Assembly (NCBI GenBank): GCA_023091735.1
Contig: JALKBU010000312.1
Coordinates: forward strand, 1-49,346
Direction: 5' to 3'
DNA from: Trichomonas tenax
Lineage: Eukaryota > Parabasalia > Trichomonadida > Trichomonadidae
Length of the DNA stretch: 49,346 nucleotides
Shown: piece after piece, positions 18,784-29,709 of the stretch
How the letters are laid out: every line of letters begins with the position of its first letter
Numbering within the stretch: the first letter of the stretch is position 1
The notes under the pieces: generated by a model
Seen by the model: only the letters and a program-made list of their open reading frames with translations
The model's database searches: none
Told to the model about the DNA's origin: nothing
Program-made: the position numbers and the translations under genes

Positions 18784-19402
18784 TACTTGACATTGATTTC
18801 AAAATTGAAACATTTTACGGGCGCTGTATCAAACAAAAAATGTTCTATATCTTTATTAGCATGCAGTTTACAAAAGTATAACATAGCTTCTTCAATTGCA
18901 AAGAGTCGCTGGTATATATGTGCCTGCAAACAATGTCATTATTTCAATATTTTCACGATAAATAATTATTTCGAATTACAACCTTCATGATGGCATAAAA
19001 TAGATAGATGCAGTATTTTGAAAGCATTGGATAAGATCACCCACTATAATTTATTTAAAATCATAACAACAAAATCATATTTCTTCATTAAGCATTGTAG
19101 CTTCGAGGTAGAGGTTTTTCAGGAGTGAAGCATGTTCAAATCCAGAAGATTATAAAGAACTCGAAAATTTTCAAATTTCAGAGTCCTAATTAAGCTTTGA
19201 GAGTTTCAGATTTGATAAACCAAATGGCACATATAAGTATGTCAAGTGTGTAATGTATATATAATCAAACATTTAGTAAAATACACAATATAATAAGGAA
19301 AAATAGCAGAGTAAGATACATTATAACTAAATTCGAACAGGTAATAAATTTGTGATGTGATAGAAGTAAAAAATCAGTTAATATTAAAAGTTGAGATCAA
19401 AT
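18784..19402. other. Intergenic, nothing recognised
   Basis: AT-rich spacer between two minus-strand genes. No supported feature besides the weak motif copy near 18814. Confidence 0.5.
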
Positions 19403-19855
19403 TCAAAGTGGAAGAGAATTGTCTTGTTGTACGTATTTGGATATAGGTTTCTTTGCTGGTGTAGCACTTTGTGGCTTGATATTAGACTGATTTTGCAATG
19501 CTTCGATTTCATTTTTAAGGAATTCGATTTCTGTTTGAAGATTTTTCACAGCTAAGTCGTGTGTTAGCTTTCTTTGTTCTCTTTCTTCTCTCGCTTGTCT
19601 AATTTTTGGTTGCATATTTTTAATTTTTGTCTCTAATACAGACCAATCGTATACACTTGGTCTTACCTCAAAGACCAAACCGCAGTTTTGAAGGTAACAT
19701 GGCCGTTTGGCTGTTTTTGGTTGACTTGCTAATTGAAATACTTCATTGTAGCATGTTTGCTGTGTTCTAATCGTAGACATCATTTTGTGGATTAGTTCTG
19801 TCAAAATGTAAGCATCATTTTCTGTATTTCCTGTCTGAGGAACTTCAAAACTCAT
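19403..19855 (-). CDS. Small coiled-coil protein, 150 aa
   Basis: An intact ATG-started frame. The N-terminal ~45 residues are helical (AYILTELIHKMMSTIRTQQT), followed by a short cysteine- and proline-containing segment (KRPCYLQNCGLVFEVRPSVY). A charged coiled coil runs from about residue 75 to 125 (IRQAREEREQRKLTHDLAVK, then KNEIEALQNQ). The tail is basic and proline-containing (ATPAKKPISKYVQQ). No membrane segment. I do not recognise the family; it could be a subunit of a helical tether or a kinetochore/prefoldin-like complex, but that is guesswork. The frame's amino-acid balance supports a real gene. Confidence 0.65.
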   Translation of the reverse strand: MSFEVPQTGNTENDAYILTELIHKMMSTIRTQQTCYNEVFQLASQPKTAKRPCYLQNCGLVFEVRPSVYDWSVLETKIKNMQPKIRQAREEREQRKLTHDLAVKNLQTEIEFLKNEIEALQNQSNIKPQSATPAKKPISKYVQQDNSLPL

Positions 19856-22800
19856 TGTTAAAATTATAAACGTTCATTTTTAGGATTCACGCCCTCGCCC
19901 CTGCAATAAATATTTGTGCAATTTTTTGATCATCAACAACTATTTAATGGATGAAATTACATTGGTCATATAGAAAAATACCTATATTGTATTAAAACGT
20001 AACTAAACTATGTATATGATGCGTTTATTGATCTTGAATTTGTGAATCAATCATTAAATTGCATTTTCTAATGAAAAAAATATAAATATGATCACGATCT
20101 AAAGCACAGTGTAATCTATGTTTAACAGCCTTGATTCTCGATATTTTCAAAAAGCTTCAAGTGAAAATCGTTAAAAAGAAAAGCACAAATTATTGATGTT
20201 TTCTAGTTTAGACATCGGATGAAAGTAATTTAAATCTTCTTTATCTATGAATAAGATCTATATTAATAGTGTATTAAGATTCCTGAGTTTCAAATCATAA
20301 TTACCTTTCTTCATTATTTCGTGATTGAATAATCACTGAAATGAAAACCATGAACTTTGCAGATTAGCTACAATTGACACATCAATCAATGTTGCTCCAT
20401 ACAGAATATAATCAAAACATAATGTAAAAAGGTGCATTAGCAGAATGTATGTTATAAAAAAGCTCACTTTTTGGCCTCGGTCGAAGTTTAGTTTTGCTGG
20501 CTTGGTGAGGATTCAAAACCAGACTTTGAAATATCTCTCAATCAAAAATATAACTCAGAGAATTTATTATAGCACCATTTTATGTGCTATGGACTAAAAT
20601 CATTGCCAAGATATAGCGGTTTTTTAAAAAATTGTCGATTCCGGCTTTCATGTTATAAGGAACCTTCTACAAGAACGAGCAATATTAGAATTCGTCTTGA
20701 AACATATATGTTACAATTCGAAATTTTTTTCTCAAAATTTTCCCTGGTTTTTGGCTTTATATTCTATGTGCGGTTAGTGTTACCATTCTAATGATCATTC
20801 ACAAGTTTGCTAAGGGCCGCTACACAGAGTTTTTGAGATCCAATTATTATCTGCATATTTTACGATGATTTATGTACATTTATATAAGTAGATGTGATGC
20901 AAGCTCGTATTTTAGTCAAATTACGCATATAAATGTATCAATCATATTACATTTTTGAAAATTTTATTCTCTTTCTTTGGTTAAATACTTCTGTCTCAAC
21001 ATCTATATATAGAACTAGCTTATCAGCTCATTTTATGAATGTCAAATTTTCTCTCATAATGAGAAGATGTTTAAACATTGCATCTGCTTTTAATGAATAA
21101 AAGCTGGATTAGTTTATTTTTCTATGAATGAAATTCATTTATTGTTAATTATTTTTTTGAAAATTGAAGAATCACAATTTACTGTTAAATGGTAAAATTA
21201 TATTCAGTATCTATTGTATATTAAAATATACTATTTCTTTTCTGCTTAAATCCGTTTTTGAGTGCAAAAATTTAAAATTTATATTTTAAATTTCAGGAAT
21301 TTACATCACAAAATTAGTTTAATTATGTATACTTTTTATTGATAAATAACTCTCTGAATCTCTGTATGCATTCGGCGATATCATAATAAATACATCAGCA
21401 TGGACTACACAACTTAAATCCTAAATAGGATTTAAAAATGCAAGCAAAAAAGATCCAAGGTACCTTTATAATGTAATGTTTCAGTAAAATATCCTGAGAG
21501 AAGTCATGTATAAACATAGGAACCTATTTGACTATATCAAGTGAGATCTTAGCTCATTGTAAGATATATAAGATAATGTTACCAAATTTTTAGTCAAATT
21601 GCAACAATCGCATTTATATGAGCGATTCATTAACAACATGAAACATAGTCATAGTACGTAATGAGATATATACCCTATTTAACATCAGAATCGCCACTCC
21701 TCCTGCCTTATAGCATATTTACATGTCAGATTTATTTTTTAATGGATGGCTATACCGAGTTCACCCAAAAATCATATCGAAATTGCAAGCCAAGCATTTG
21801 CAAGATGATTTATTTCGTATACTACTATACATCTATACCATTAGTTATCCAAGAAATGGATCTTCAATAATGCGATTTTCATTTTTCCAAAAAAATCATA
21901 CGACAATCACCAACTTTACCTCTCGATTGCTCAAATATTTCGTACATGTCGATTATTGCAGAAATAAAAAAGATATCATGTCGTTAATAATTTCTGATCC
22001 TTAAAAACAATATTTGATTAAAATCTAATGATGAATCGTAATATATGGGCGATTTATCGCATGCCTGCACATTTATTATTAACCAATTCTTACAAAATGT
22101 CGAAATTCTGCTGATGATTTTCTCAAAAACATGAAAAATATACTTATTCGTATGCAAATAATATTACCGTTGTTAGTAGTATCATACAGATAGTCTATTC
22201 ATTGATTATTACAGCTTAGATACCAAAAACCAAATGTTTCTCATAATATTTTCGGAAAATGGCTTTTATATTTTTAAAATAACTATTGAGAACAAATATA
22301 TTTATAAAGTATATCATATCAACATAATATAAAGTCTTGAATCACAGTTTTTTGAATTTTCATTAAAAATTTGATTATTTCTATTTCACCTCTTTTCTCT
22401 GGTGTTTCGCATTCATTAAGAATTATTGTAAACATTTTATGATTTGAATTTTAAAATATCTGTAGTATTGTAATAAATGGGTAATTCTTCATATTTTGAA
22501 TAAAAAATTTCAAAGCGAATTTTGATTTTCAGATATTATACATTCTACAATATCTCCTGTTTACATAGTATTAATTTTCAAATCAAAAAGTCAATTTTTA
22601 ACATTTACCATTTTTAATTTTCTTGATTTATTGAGATAACAAAAAAATATTGTGATATTCTTAACATATGATCAAGTAATATTTATATTTTAATACTTAA
22701 GATAGCAGAAAAAATTTGTTTAGACTCCATAACGTCGACTGAAAAAAAAACTACCTTTAAGGACTTGAGCCTGATGCATACCTTACCTAAATGTGCTATA

Positions 22801-24005
22801 AAACAGCTACACTACAAAAACAGATTCAACCTTGTCTTTCATTTGTGATATTTAAAATATTCAAACAATAAAAGTGACTTAAAAAGATAAAAAATATGTG
22901 CAACAAGATTCGAACAACAATCCTTTTTCCATATTTCCTGACACCCCCTCATTTAGGCCTGTGGCGATCCTGTTGTGAAATAGGGTAATCAGCGATTGTA
23001 AATTATTTCGTAAATATGCCTTGTAGACTTGTTAAATTATACACATCATACGAGTATAGTTCAAGCATATATATAGATCTGGTAAACAAGCGTAATGCCG
23101 CTCGACCAATATCAAATCAAAGCAATGTTCTGTATTCCATATGACACCAATGATCGATATCCATTCAAGAATACATATGCTAAAGCTGGCTTTTCGATCA
23201 AGACTATTTTGATTAAATTGGCGATGAGTGCTGCGATTGATCAAATGGAAGTTGAGAATCAAAAGTCAGCAAGTATATTCAGAATGGCATAGGTCTTAAA
23301 AACAATGATATAAAATCATGCCAATTAAATATTAGCCAAAAAATCCAGCACACTCGATGTTAAATGATTAATGAAGAGTAGTCCAAGTTCTCCTTTGATT
23401 CGTGCGAAATAACTACGATATTATAATTTGGCAATTAAATTTATGTTCAATTCATCACAAAAGCGAAACAAAGCAGCTTCGGACGACAAAAAATAGAATG
23501 AATCCATCAACTGATGGTCTGTTACTGGACAACAAACAACAGAAAGAATCTCCTAAAAATTGTTCTGCGATTAGGAGGTGAAAATCCTATCAGTAGGAAC
23601 ACTAATCCATAAATCAACGACCAAAACTTCAAAACAACACATCCAATCCACTCAACCATACTAAGTCAAAATTTCAAAACTTTGTCTGTATTTTTCAATA
23701 GTTTACAAATCTCCCTTTTCGATCATTATCTGTCGCATACACTATTGGTTTTCAAAATAACTAAAATAAAAAATTCACTTTTTTTGTTGAACCACATCTA
23801 TACATTATAGCAAATCATTTTCTCGAGAAATAAAAACCGCTCATGTAAAAAATTTATCTTCGTGCCATAACCTTTTTTATTTCGATCATTCGACCAATAC
23901 TTTGTATTTTGTTGTTTTGGACACTATTATATCCAGTGATGCTATTTTTATTATGATCGGCGATTTCTATTGAAAAAGGTTGTTCGAACCGATCATATTT
24001 TTAGA
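19856..24005. other. Gene-poor AT-rich stretch of about 4.1 kb
   Basis: I see no credible gene. Short ATG frames exist at 20582-20791, 21661-21870, 21723-22004 (93 codons) and 23095-23292 (65 codons), but all have low-complexity F/I/Y/N/K composition and none resembles a known family. A tRNA-like B-box word (GTTCGAATC, minus strand, near 22912) is discussed under rejected items. The segment 22895-22985 is slightly GC-richer than its surroundings. This may be a graveyard of older insertions or a large intergenic region. Confidence 0.5.
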
Positions 24006-24899
24006 ATGAAGATCTACGAATACCGGGTCATTCTCCCGACAAACGTTCCACAGTACCAGATCGGTAACCTTTACATGTGCGCCCAGCGTACCCGCGAAAC
24101 AGCTGGTGGTGGCGAAGGCATTGAGATCCTTAAGAACGAGCCATACCAGGAGGGCGAGGAAAAGGGACAATACACCCACAAGGTTATGCACTTCAAGTCC
24201 AAGGTTCCATCCGCCATCCGCTGGGCCATTCCAGATAAGTATCTTCACATTGATGAAAAATCACACAACTCTTATCCACACTTCCACACATTGTACGAGC
24301 AGAAGGGTATGGGCAAGAGCTTCTACTGCCTCGTCGAATCTCAGCACCTAGTCTACGACCGCGAGAAAGGATGCCCAGAAAACGCCCTTAACTTGACACC
24401 AGATGAGCTCAAGAAGCGCCAGATTCAGTATCTTGATATCGTTAACTCCAAGCCAAAGCCAGAGAAGGAAGAATGGGATATGCACGGCTTCGAGTGCCCA
24501 GCTGCTAAGATTTCCAAGTTCAACACACCAAAGAACAAATGTGATGAGACAAAGCCTCCAGAGTGGACAGAGACATATGAGGGTGAAATGATCATCGCCA
24601 TCAAGATCGTCAAGCTGAAATTCAAGTGGTTCGGCATCCAGACAGCTGTCGAGAACTTTGCTATGGGCAAGTTCCACGACATTTTCCTTGATTCTCACCG
24701 TGCTATGTTCCGCTGGGCTCAAGAGTGGTACCCAATGGACATGGCTGCCATCCGTAAGCTTGAAGATGAAGTCTTAGCTGAGCAAAAAAAGCTCAAGTTT
24801 GACAAGGATGAGGAATCTGAGTCAAAGAGCGGAAAGAAGGACAAGCCGAAGGAAGAGGAGAAGCCAAAGGAGGAAGCTAAGCCAGAAGAGAAGAAATAA
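24006..24899 (+). CDS. Phosphatidylinositol transfer protein (PITP), class I
   Basis: A 297-residue START-like lipid-transfer protein that moves phosphatidylinositol and phosphatidylcholine between membranes. Clear family signatures: MKIYEYRVILPTNVPQYQIG at the N-terminus, GGGEGIEILKNEPY (about 34-47), HFKSKVPSAIRWAIP, SFYCLVESQHLV, and near the C-terminus VKLKFKWFGIQTAVENF followed by HRAMFRWAQEWYPM. The core ends near residue 255 and a charged Lys/Glu/Pro tail of ~40 residues follows, which animal PITPs lack. The start is the ATG at 24006; the frame is open twelve codons upstream only to a TTG, and the family begins at this methionine. The leader TCATATTTTTAGA just before the ATG resembles the trichomonad initiator (TCA, pyrimidine-rich). 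GC-richer third positions than the neighbours suggest high expression. It converges on RPL37. Confidence 0.96.
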   Translation: MKIYEYRVILPTNVPQYQIGNLYMCAQRTRETAGGGEGIEILKNEPYQEGEEKGQYTHKVMHFKSKVPSAIRWAIPDKYLHIDEKSHNSYPHFHTLYEQKGMGKSFYCLVESQHLVYDREKGCPENALNLTPDELKKRQIQYLDIVNSKPKPEKEEWDMHGFECPAAKISKFNTPKNKCDETKPPEWTETYEGEMIIAIKIVKLKFKWFGIQTAVENFAMGKFHDIFLDSHRAMFRWAQEWYPMDMAAIRKLEDEVLAEQKKLKFDKDEESESKSGKKDKPKEEEKPKEEAKPEEKK

Positions 24900-25170
24900 G
24901 CCTTTATATTCTTTCTAGTTTTCATTTTACTTCAAAAAACACTAATAAAACTTTTATTAAATAAATAATCTCATTACCATTTTAAATCTTATAATTTTGT
25001 TTAATCATTTTTCAATAATGTTTTGATTGTTTCTCATCTGATATTTTTTAAAATATTTGGTCAGTCAATTTTAACAAAAATCGTATTGGTATTTAAAAGA
25101 TTTCCGAGTTATCAAGCTTATGTAATATAGTATTTACTTTTCTTTTTCAAAATATTTTAATCAAAACCAT

Positions 25171-25416
25171 TTATTTTGGAGCATAAGCACGCTGGAGCTT
25201 AGCAAATGTAACCTTAAGGTGGCGCATTTCGCCAGAGCCCTGAGAGCGCTTGCGGTGGGCCTTCTTTTCCCAGTCATAGTGGCGCATTGTGGCATCTGGG
25301 TAGCCGCACTTGGCGCACTTGCCCTTCTGGATGTGGAAGCAGCGGTTGCCACAGCGGCGGCAGATTGTGTGTGACTTGTTATGTCTTGGACCAAATGATG
25401 GAGTACCGGCACCCAT
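25171..25416 (-). CDS. RPL37: 60S ribosomal protein L37 (eL37)
   Basis: An 81-residue, strongly basic protein with the eL37 zinc ribbon: C19-x2-C22 in CRRC and C34-x2-C37 in CAKC, inside the conserved stretch [20 protein letters not shown]. The rest ([20 protein letters not shown], then [11 protein letters not shown]) matches the family to its end. eL37 sits in the large ribosomal subunit near the exit tunnel. Length is close to the usual 85-97 residues. I set the start at the ATG at 25416, giving [14 protein letters not shown], which aligns with the family's N-terminus (TxGTxSFGxRxNK). Eight further upstream codons are open but begin with a non-ATG codon. GC-rich codon choice, as in PITP, fits a highly expressed gene. 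Confidence 0.95.
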   Translation of the reverse strand: MGAGTPSFGPRHNKSHTICRRCGNRCFHIQKGKCAKCGYPDATMRHYDWEKKAHRKRSQGSGEMRHLKVTFAKLQRAYAPK

Positions 25417-26459
25417 TGGATCAAAAAGGTGGACCAAAACCGCCGCTTCTATCGTCGTGTGGCTCTTTTATGATTTTTGGATTTTGAAAATCTGCTCTCA
25501 ATGTACTATCTATATTTTAAATTTTTGGCTTCTATTATTGGGTTTTATAATTTTTGAGATTTGATATCTCTGATTTCAAAGACTGCCAATCATATTGAGT
25601 TATTTAACATAGCTTGGAGTATGTTGTTCTTGAATGCTGGATCTTAGATTGTTATTTGATATAACGTAATTCATTTTCCGCCTTAAAAAAATTGTGACCA
25701 ATTGAAGGGATTTTGCCAAAGAATTGAGAACTTTTGCCGAACATCGTCAATTTACTATCGTCCTTCGTCAATTTGTCAGAATGCGGATCCAATACCAGCA
25801 TATGATAGTAAATATGTATGCAAACAATTAGACCTCGTTGTGAATCAAAAATTTTGTTGAAAATTTAAAAACTCAATATTCAGCCTTGATTTCACAAAGA
25901 TAGGCATAAAATAGCATAATAAAGCCGTACGCACAATAATAGTTTCTGATTTTTAATCAGAAAGCTGACATTTTTCAAAAAAATTGCCTTTTCATATGGG
26001 AACTACTTCTTTATGGATTCAAAAGGATAAAATTCTTCGCGTTGAGCCATCCACTATTTTTATCATTCCCTTCGATATTTAATTGCAATCTTTTATTTTT
26101 CTTATTTTTAACATCAAAATACAAATGTTATGCTAGCCAAGACGCGAATATATGTATGTGATTACATTAATCACAAAGACAATGCACCATGAACTTTCAG
26201 ATCGAAATTTTGCAAGATATGAAAGAGTAAACATAAAATAATGCATCAACAAATACTTTAAATCACTATGCAAGGCTTCTGAGCCTTATGGGGCCCTCTA
26301 TGCCGTATCTAAATTACAATAAATATTTTATCATTTCAATTCCTCAGTAAATCACATCTTTTTATTATTTTAATGTTTATTACAATAAAACATAGCATAT
26401 GTATGAGTTAAAACTTTTAATAATGACTTTTTTGAATCATAATTTTGATTTTCAAGTTT
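25417..26459. other. Intergenic; one diverged copy of the ~100-bp repeat
   Basis: AT-rich, no gene. Around 25605-25675 the words GCTTGGAGTATGTTGTTCTTG and ATTGTTATTTGATAT resemble the units of the degenerate tandem repeat at 26984-27355, so this is probably an older dispersed copy. Nothing else supported. Confidence 0.45.
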
Positions 26460-26519
26460 TTTGCGGTCCATTTACAAATTTCATGGTTCATCGAAGAAGG
26501 GCGCTGAAGCGACCGCAAA
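26460..26519. repeat. 9-bp inverted repeat around a GC-rich island
   Basis: TTTGCGGTC (26460-26468) and its exact complement GACCGCAAA (26511-26519) flank 42 bases. The stretch 26460-26580 is conspicuously GC-richer than the AT-rich DNA on both sides. Confidence 0.6.
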
Positions 26520-26579
26520 GCTATGATTCGATGCACCTTGGGTGCCTCCTTTCACTGCTCCACCAAACAGAGCGTTCAT
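26481..26579 (-). CDS. Possible 32-aa peptide or 5' gene fragment
   Basis: An ATG at 26579 opens a 32-codon minus-strand frame (MNALFGGAVKGGTQ, then FAVASAPFFDEP, stop). Its codons are GC-richer than the surroundings and resemble those of well-expressed genes such as PITP and L37. It may be the N-terminal scrap of a longer protein. No family recognised. Size alone makes it doubtful. Confidence 0.25.
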   Translation of the reverse strand: MNALFGGAVKGGTQGASNHSFAVASAPFFDEP

Positions 26580-26699
26580 GCTCACAAATTTAGGTGAATT
26601 ACATTAATCAAAGAAAGTTTCATTACATTTAAGCTGTCTTAAGATTGGATGACGATGTAGAAACGGTCGACACACATTACATGCGATATTCAACATCTT

Positions 26700-26886
26700 G
26701 CAAAAAAAATCAAAATACACAAGTCTAAAGCGATATTGCCTGGAACGAGATGGCGACTTTCAGCAACCGGAGTTTGAGTACCAGCAGCCAGAAGAAGACA
26801 TCTTACAGCCAGAAAACAAGTTTTCATTCATTAACTCATACATCATAGTTATTTACACGAAAAGTGACAGACAAATTGCCATGTAA
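26700..26886 (+). other. Short frame with QQPE-type repeats, possible gene scrap
   Basis: An open frame with no ATG at its head contains RDGDFQQPEFEYQQPEEDIL followed by QPEN, i.e. three glutamine-proline-glutamate units about eight residues apart, then turns hydrophobic and stops. A second frame over the same DNA (ATG at 26750, 32 codons, Ser/Thr-rich) is also open. It looks like a fragment of a repeat-containing protein. An AAAAGTGACA copy lies inside it (26870-26879). Confidence 0.25.
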
Positions 26887-26983
26887 AGCATTCAAAAGGC
26901 TGGTTATTTTTTAAAACGAAAAATGAACTACCTTATTTTGAGTTTTTTTATCTTTGATTTCATAGATTGTCTATCTTATGAAG

Positions 26984-27355
26984 TTATTATCTGTAGATTG
27001 TTCTTGAATGCTATGCCATCATTTGTTAATTAAGTTTTTTGAGTTTTGATAACATCGATTTTATTCATCTCATATAATATAAAGCTATTATCTACAGCCT
27101 TGAGTACCTAATTATTGAATACCAAGTAATGGATCGAAAGATGATATTTTGATGATTTGATTTAATAAATTTCATTCATCATTGATTATCAAATTTATTA
27201 TCTATAGTCTGGAGTATCTTGAACATGAAAGCCAAGTCATTGTTTGATATTAAAATTGATTCCATTCATTTCTAATACCGGAAATTGCTGCCTATCATCT
27301 TGAGATACTTGGTTTTGAATACCAAGTCATAAACTGGTATTTGATTTATAATGTT
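26984..27355 (+). repeat. Degenerate ~100-bp tandem repeat, four units
   Basis: Units begin near 26984, 27086, 27195 and 27285 (spacing about 102, 109 and 90). Each opens with a version of TTATTATCTATAGTCTGGAG, continues with TACCTTGAATACCAAGTCAT and then a TTTGAT/ATTCATTC-rich half. Copies are strongly diverged. The array ends where the first beta-helix relic begins. Confidence 0.6.
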
Positions 27356-27469
27356 TTGGTAGCAATTATTTATCCTACATCATATGCTGGTCATTATCTA
27401 GACTTCGATGTTCGTTTTGGCATCACAAGCACCAATATTTTTCTTTTTATTAATATAAATGATATGTAA
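27356..27469 (+). pseudogene. 3'-terminal scrap of beta-helix surface-protein paralogue
   Basis: The frame AIIYPTSYAGHYLDFDVRFG continues ITSTNIFLFININDM to a TAA at 27467-27469. It is nearly identical to the C-terminus of the relic at 29389-29709 and homologous to the end of the longer copy at 27706. Only the last ~37 residues survive. Confidence 0.8.
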
Positions 27470-27670
27470 TGCTTATGATATTCATAGCATCAGACGTACA
27501 TTTATATTTAATTTATCTTTTTACTTAATGATCTCGAGATCGATTTAATTTCTAAAATGTCAATTTTTAATATGTTTTCTAAAATTTGCTCTCAAACAGT
27601 TGCTCAAATGAAGATGATGTGGTTCTTCGGGCCAATTTAATTATGGTTCATTCAATATTTAAGGTTATAT

Positions 27671-27714
27671 AACCTTATGAATGTAAGGATTGAATGTAAT
27701 CAAAAGTGACATTT
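27671..27714 (+). repeat. Direct repeat, copy 1 (upstream of beta-helix relic)
   Basis: AACCTTATGAATGTAAGGAT followed by TGAATGTAATCAAAAGTGAC matches 29114-29158 at all but a few positions. In copy 1 it is followed by beta-helix coding sequence, in copy 2 by unrelated DNA. It contains one of the exact AAAAGTGACA motifs (27702-27711). Confidence 0.8.
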
Positions 27715-28674
27715 TATGACCTAAAACAGACTTTGTATGCCTATAAAGAACTCTATAATGACACAGGACCAATCGTTTACAATGCATCGTTCTCAGAGTA
27801 TATAATAGATGGTTGTGCGTTCGAAAATCAAAAGAATCGCGCAATGTTTTTTAATACAAATTCATTCATCAATCTAACGACAACATATACATTATTTTAC
27901 AGCTGCCATATTAATCCAGGCGAAGGTGGATCAATATATTATCTCGCTCCAGGAAATTGCACTTTAAAATATTGTTGTGCTCAAAAATGTTTTTGCACAA
28001 TTTATAATGGAGCATTTATTCGATGTGAATTCAAATCTTCAAAAAGCTCAGGCATCATGAAATATTGTTCGATTCAATGTAATCCTCCAGATTCTACACC
28101 CAGCGGTTCTTCAATTTTCTATTATTATGGAATAATAGAAGTTGTCGGAATGAACTCAAGCAAAAGTTATAATTATTATGCAAGTACCGGATTTTGCGTA
28201 GCATATGCAGATTTTTTAAATGCATTGTTTTGTTCAATAACAAATAATACAAGTAAATCACGAGACGTTATTGGAATCTGGTATTATGCAAATAACTTCC
28301 TTAAGTATGTGAATTGCATTCAGAACACCATCAGTGCATCTGGTGCTGGTATATTTTGTGCATGGGGATCAACAAACGTTCTCGAAAAGTGCTGTTTCAT
28401 GAATAATATTTTCAAATCTTATTTGTACGTTGATACCGTTGAACGAGGAGGAAAAATCACATTGATTGATTGTTCATTCGATCGATTAATCGACAATCAA
28501 ACAAGTGTCGATACATCTCTCCTCGGGACGCAATCATTTTACAACATCATTCAACATTATTCATCTGGTCCCTGTGAAGCTATTATTTATCCCACATCTG
28601 ATCTTGGTCATTACCGTGAATTGCAATTCGTCTTGGTCTTAGTTCAACAACAACATTTGTCTTTATTAGCATAA
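27706..28674 (+). pseudogene. Right-handed beta-helix (Pmp-like) surface-protein relic
   Basis: A 322-codon frame with no ATG at its head (it follows a TAA by two codons) and a cysteine-, asparagine-, serine- and tyrosine-rich product made of short repeating strands, e.g. FINLTTTYTLFYSCHINPGE, GGSIYYLAPGNCTLKYCCAQ, KYVNCIQNTISASGAGIFCA and GGKITLIDCSFDRLIDNQTS. This spacing is that of trichomonad surface proteins with a pectin-lyase-like/polymorphic-membrane-protein fold. The N-terminus is missing, and near 28618 the frame shifts by one base relative to its paralogues: the expected ending (LGLSSTTTFVFISINE) is present in another frame up to 28685. There is no signal peptide or transmembrane anchor. 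I therefore call it a pseudogene, though it is the longest survivor of a local cluster of at least five copies. Confidence 0.7.
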
Positions 28675-28685
28675 ATGAAAAATAA

Positions 28686-29000
28686 GTATAGGGTGTAATT
28701 ATTCAATTCCATAAAATAATATTATAATATATATGCTATGATCACCATTTCATTAATTGAAATGAGTTTCTAGCTAAATTCTACTATATTTCAAATTATG
28801 GTGATAGGCATCATAAAAAACCATTTAGCTTTTCTTTATCGTTTAAACAATATGAACACAGGTCAAGTCCATGATTTTCTCAACATCCATATTTTTTAAA
28901 AAAGCATTTTACTAATAAAAGTTTAGCAACTCTTGACCAAGATTGCAGACTAACCTTAATTAAGATTCATTATATTGCATTTTACATTATTTCTATTTCT
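28686..29000. other. Intergenic between beta-helix relics
   Basis: AT-rich, without recognisable coding sequence. Confidence 0.45.
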
Positions 29001-29062
29001 ATGTTCGTTTTGGAATTATAAGCACCAATATTTTTCTATTTATTATTATAAATGAAATATAA
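29000..29062 (+). pseudogene. Scrap of beta-helix paralogue C-terminus
   Basis: The frame YVRFGIISTNIFLFIIINEI ends at TAA (29060-29062). It matches the last ~20 residues of the paralogues at 27356-27469 and 29389-29709. Confidence 0.75.
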
Positions 29063-29113
29063 TGCTTTTTTCTATGTTGTGAAGCTGTGGGACCAATTTT
29101 GATTTAGTGACAT

Positions 29114-29158
29114 AACCTTATCAATGTAAAGATTGAATGTAATCGAAAGTGACATTTT
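29114..29158 (+). repeat. Direct repeat, copy 2
   Basis: Near-identical to 27671-27714 (see there). Its motif reads GAAAGTGACA instead of AAAAGTGACA. What follows is not beta-helix coding sequence. Confidence 0.8.
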
Positions 29159-29388
29159 ACGAAGCTTAGTATATGTAGGGGGGTAGTTGCCAAAATTTGC
29201 AAACCCACTTATGACCCCGTTTTTGAAGGCTTTAAGTTGATATTTCCGACAGCCTAAATTATTTCATTTTACATTTCCATAAGTTTGCAAATTGAATGTG
29301 CCAATTAGATTACCGAACTGTTCACATGAATAGGTAATGTATGAATTGTAAAGGAGGTTATATAAATTATTTTTTTCTATTCCCTTTC

Positions 29389-29709
29389 GGTTCAACAATA
29401 ACTGCAGAAAAATGTTGTTTCATGAATAACTTGATATAGCAAATATTTTATGCTGACACGCGTCAACGAGGAGGAAAAATCACAGTGATTGATTGTTCGT
29501 TCGATCAACTTATTAACAATCAAACATATGTCGATACATCTCTCCTCGGGACGCAATCATTTTACAATATCATTCAACATTATTCATCTGGTCTCTGTGA
29601 AGCAATTATTTATCCTACATCATATGTTGGTCATTATCAAGACTTCGATGTTCGTTTTGGCATCACAAGCACCAATATTTTTATATTTATTAATATAAAT
29701 GAAATGTAA
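29389..29709 (+). pseudogene. Beta-helix paralogue relic with in-frame stop
   Basis: Starts at GSTITAEKCCFMNN, hits an in-frame TAG near 29436, then continues YADTRQRGGKITVIDCSFDQ, SVDTSL-like LLGTQSFYNIIQHYSSGLCE and ends FGITSTNIFIFININEM. It is close to the last third of the copy at 27706-28674 and keeps the C-terminal frame that the larger copy has lost. Confidence 0.8.

Noticed and set aside
21723..22004. 93-codon ATG frame in the gene-poor stretch
   Set aside because: Composition (F, I, S, Y, N, K) is that of translated AT-rich DNA, a second frame overlaps it, and there is no family resemblance.
22901..22975. Possible tRNA on the minus strand: 75 bases, ends that can pair (CAACAGG / CTTGTTG), and a perfect B-box word GTTCGAATC
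   Set aside because: The T-arm stem, D-arm and anticodon stem do not form around the expected loops, and no anticodon can be placed. At best a tRNA-like relic.
23095..23292. 65-codon ATG frame
   Set aside because: Slightly more protein-like than its neighbours but short, without homology or promoter-like motif. Not enough to call a gene.
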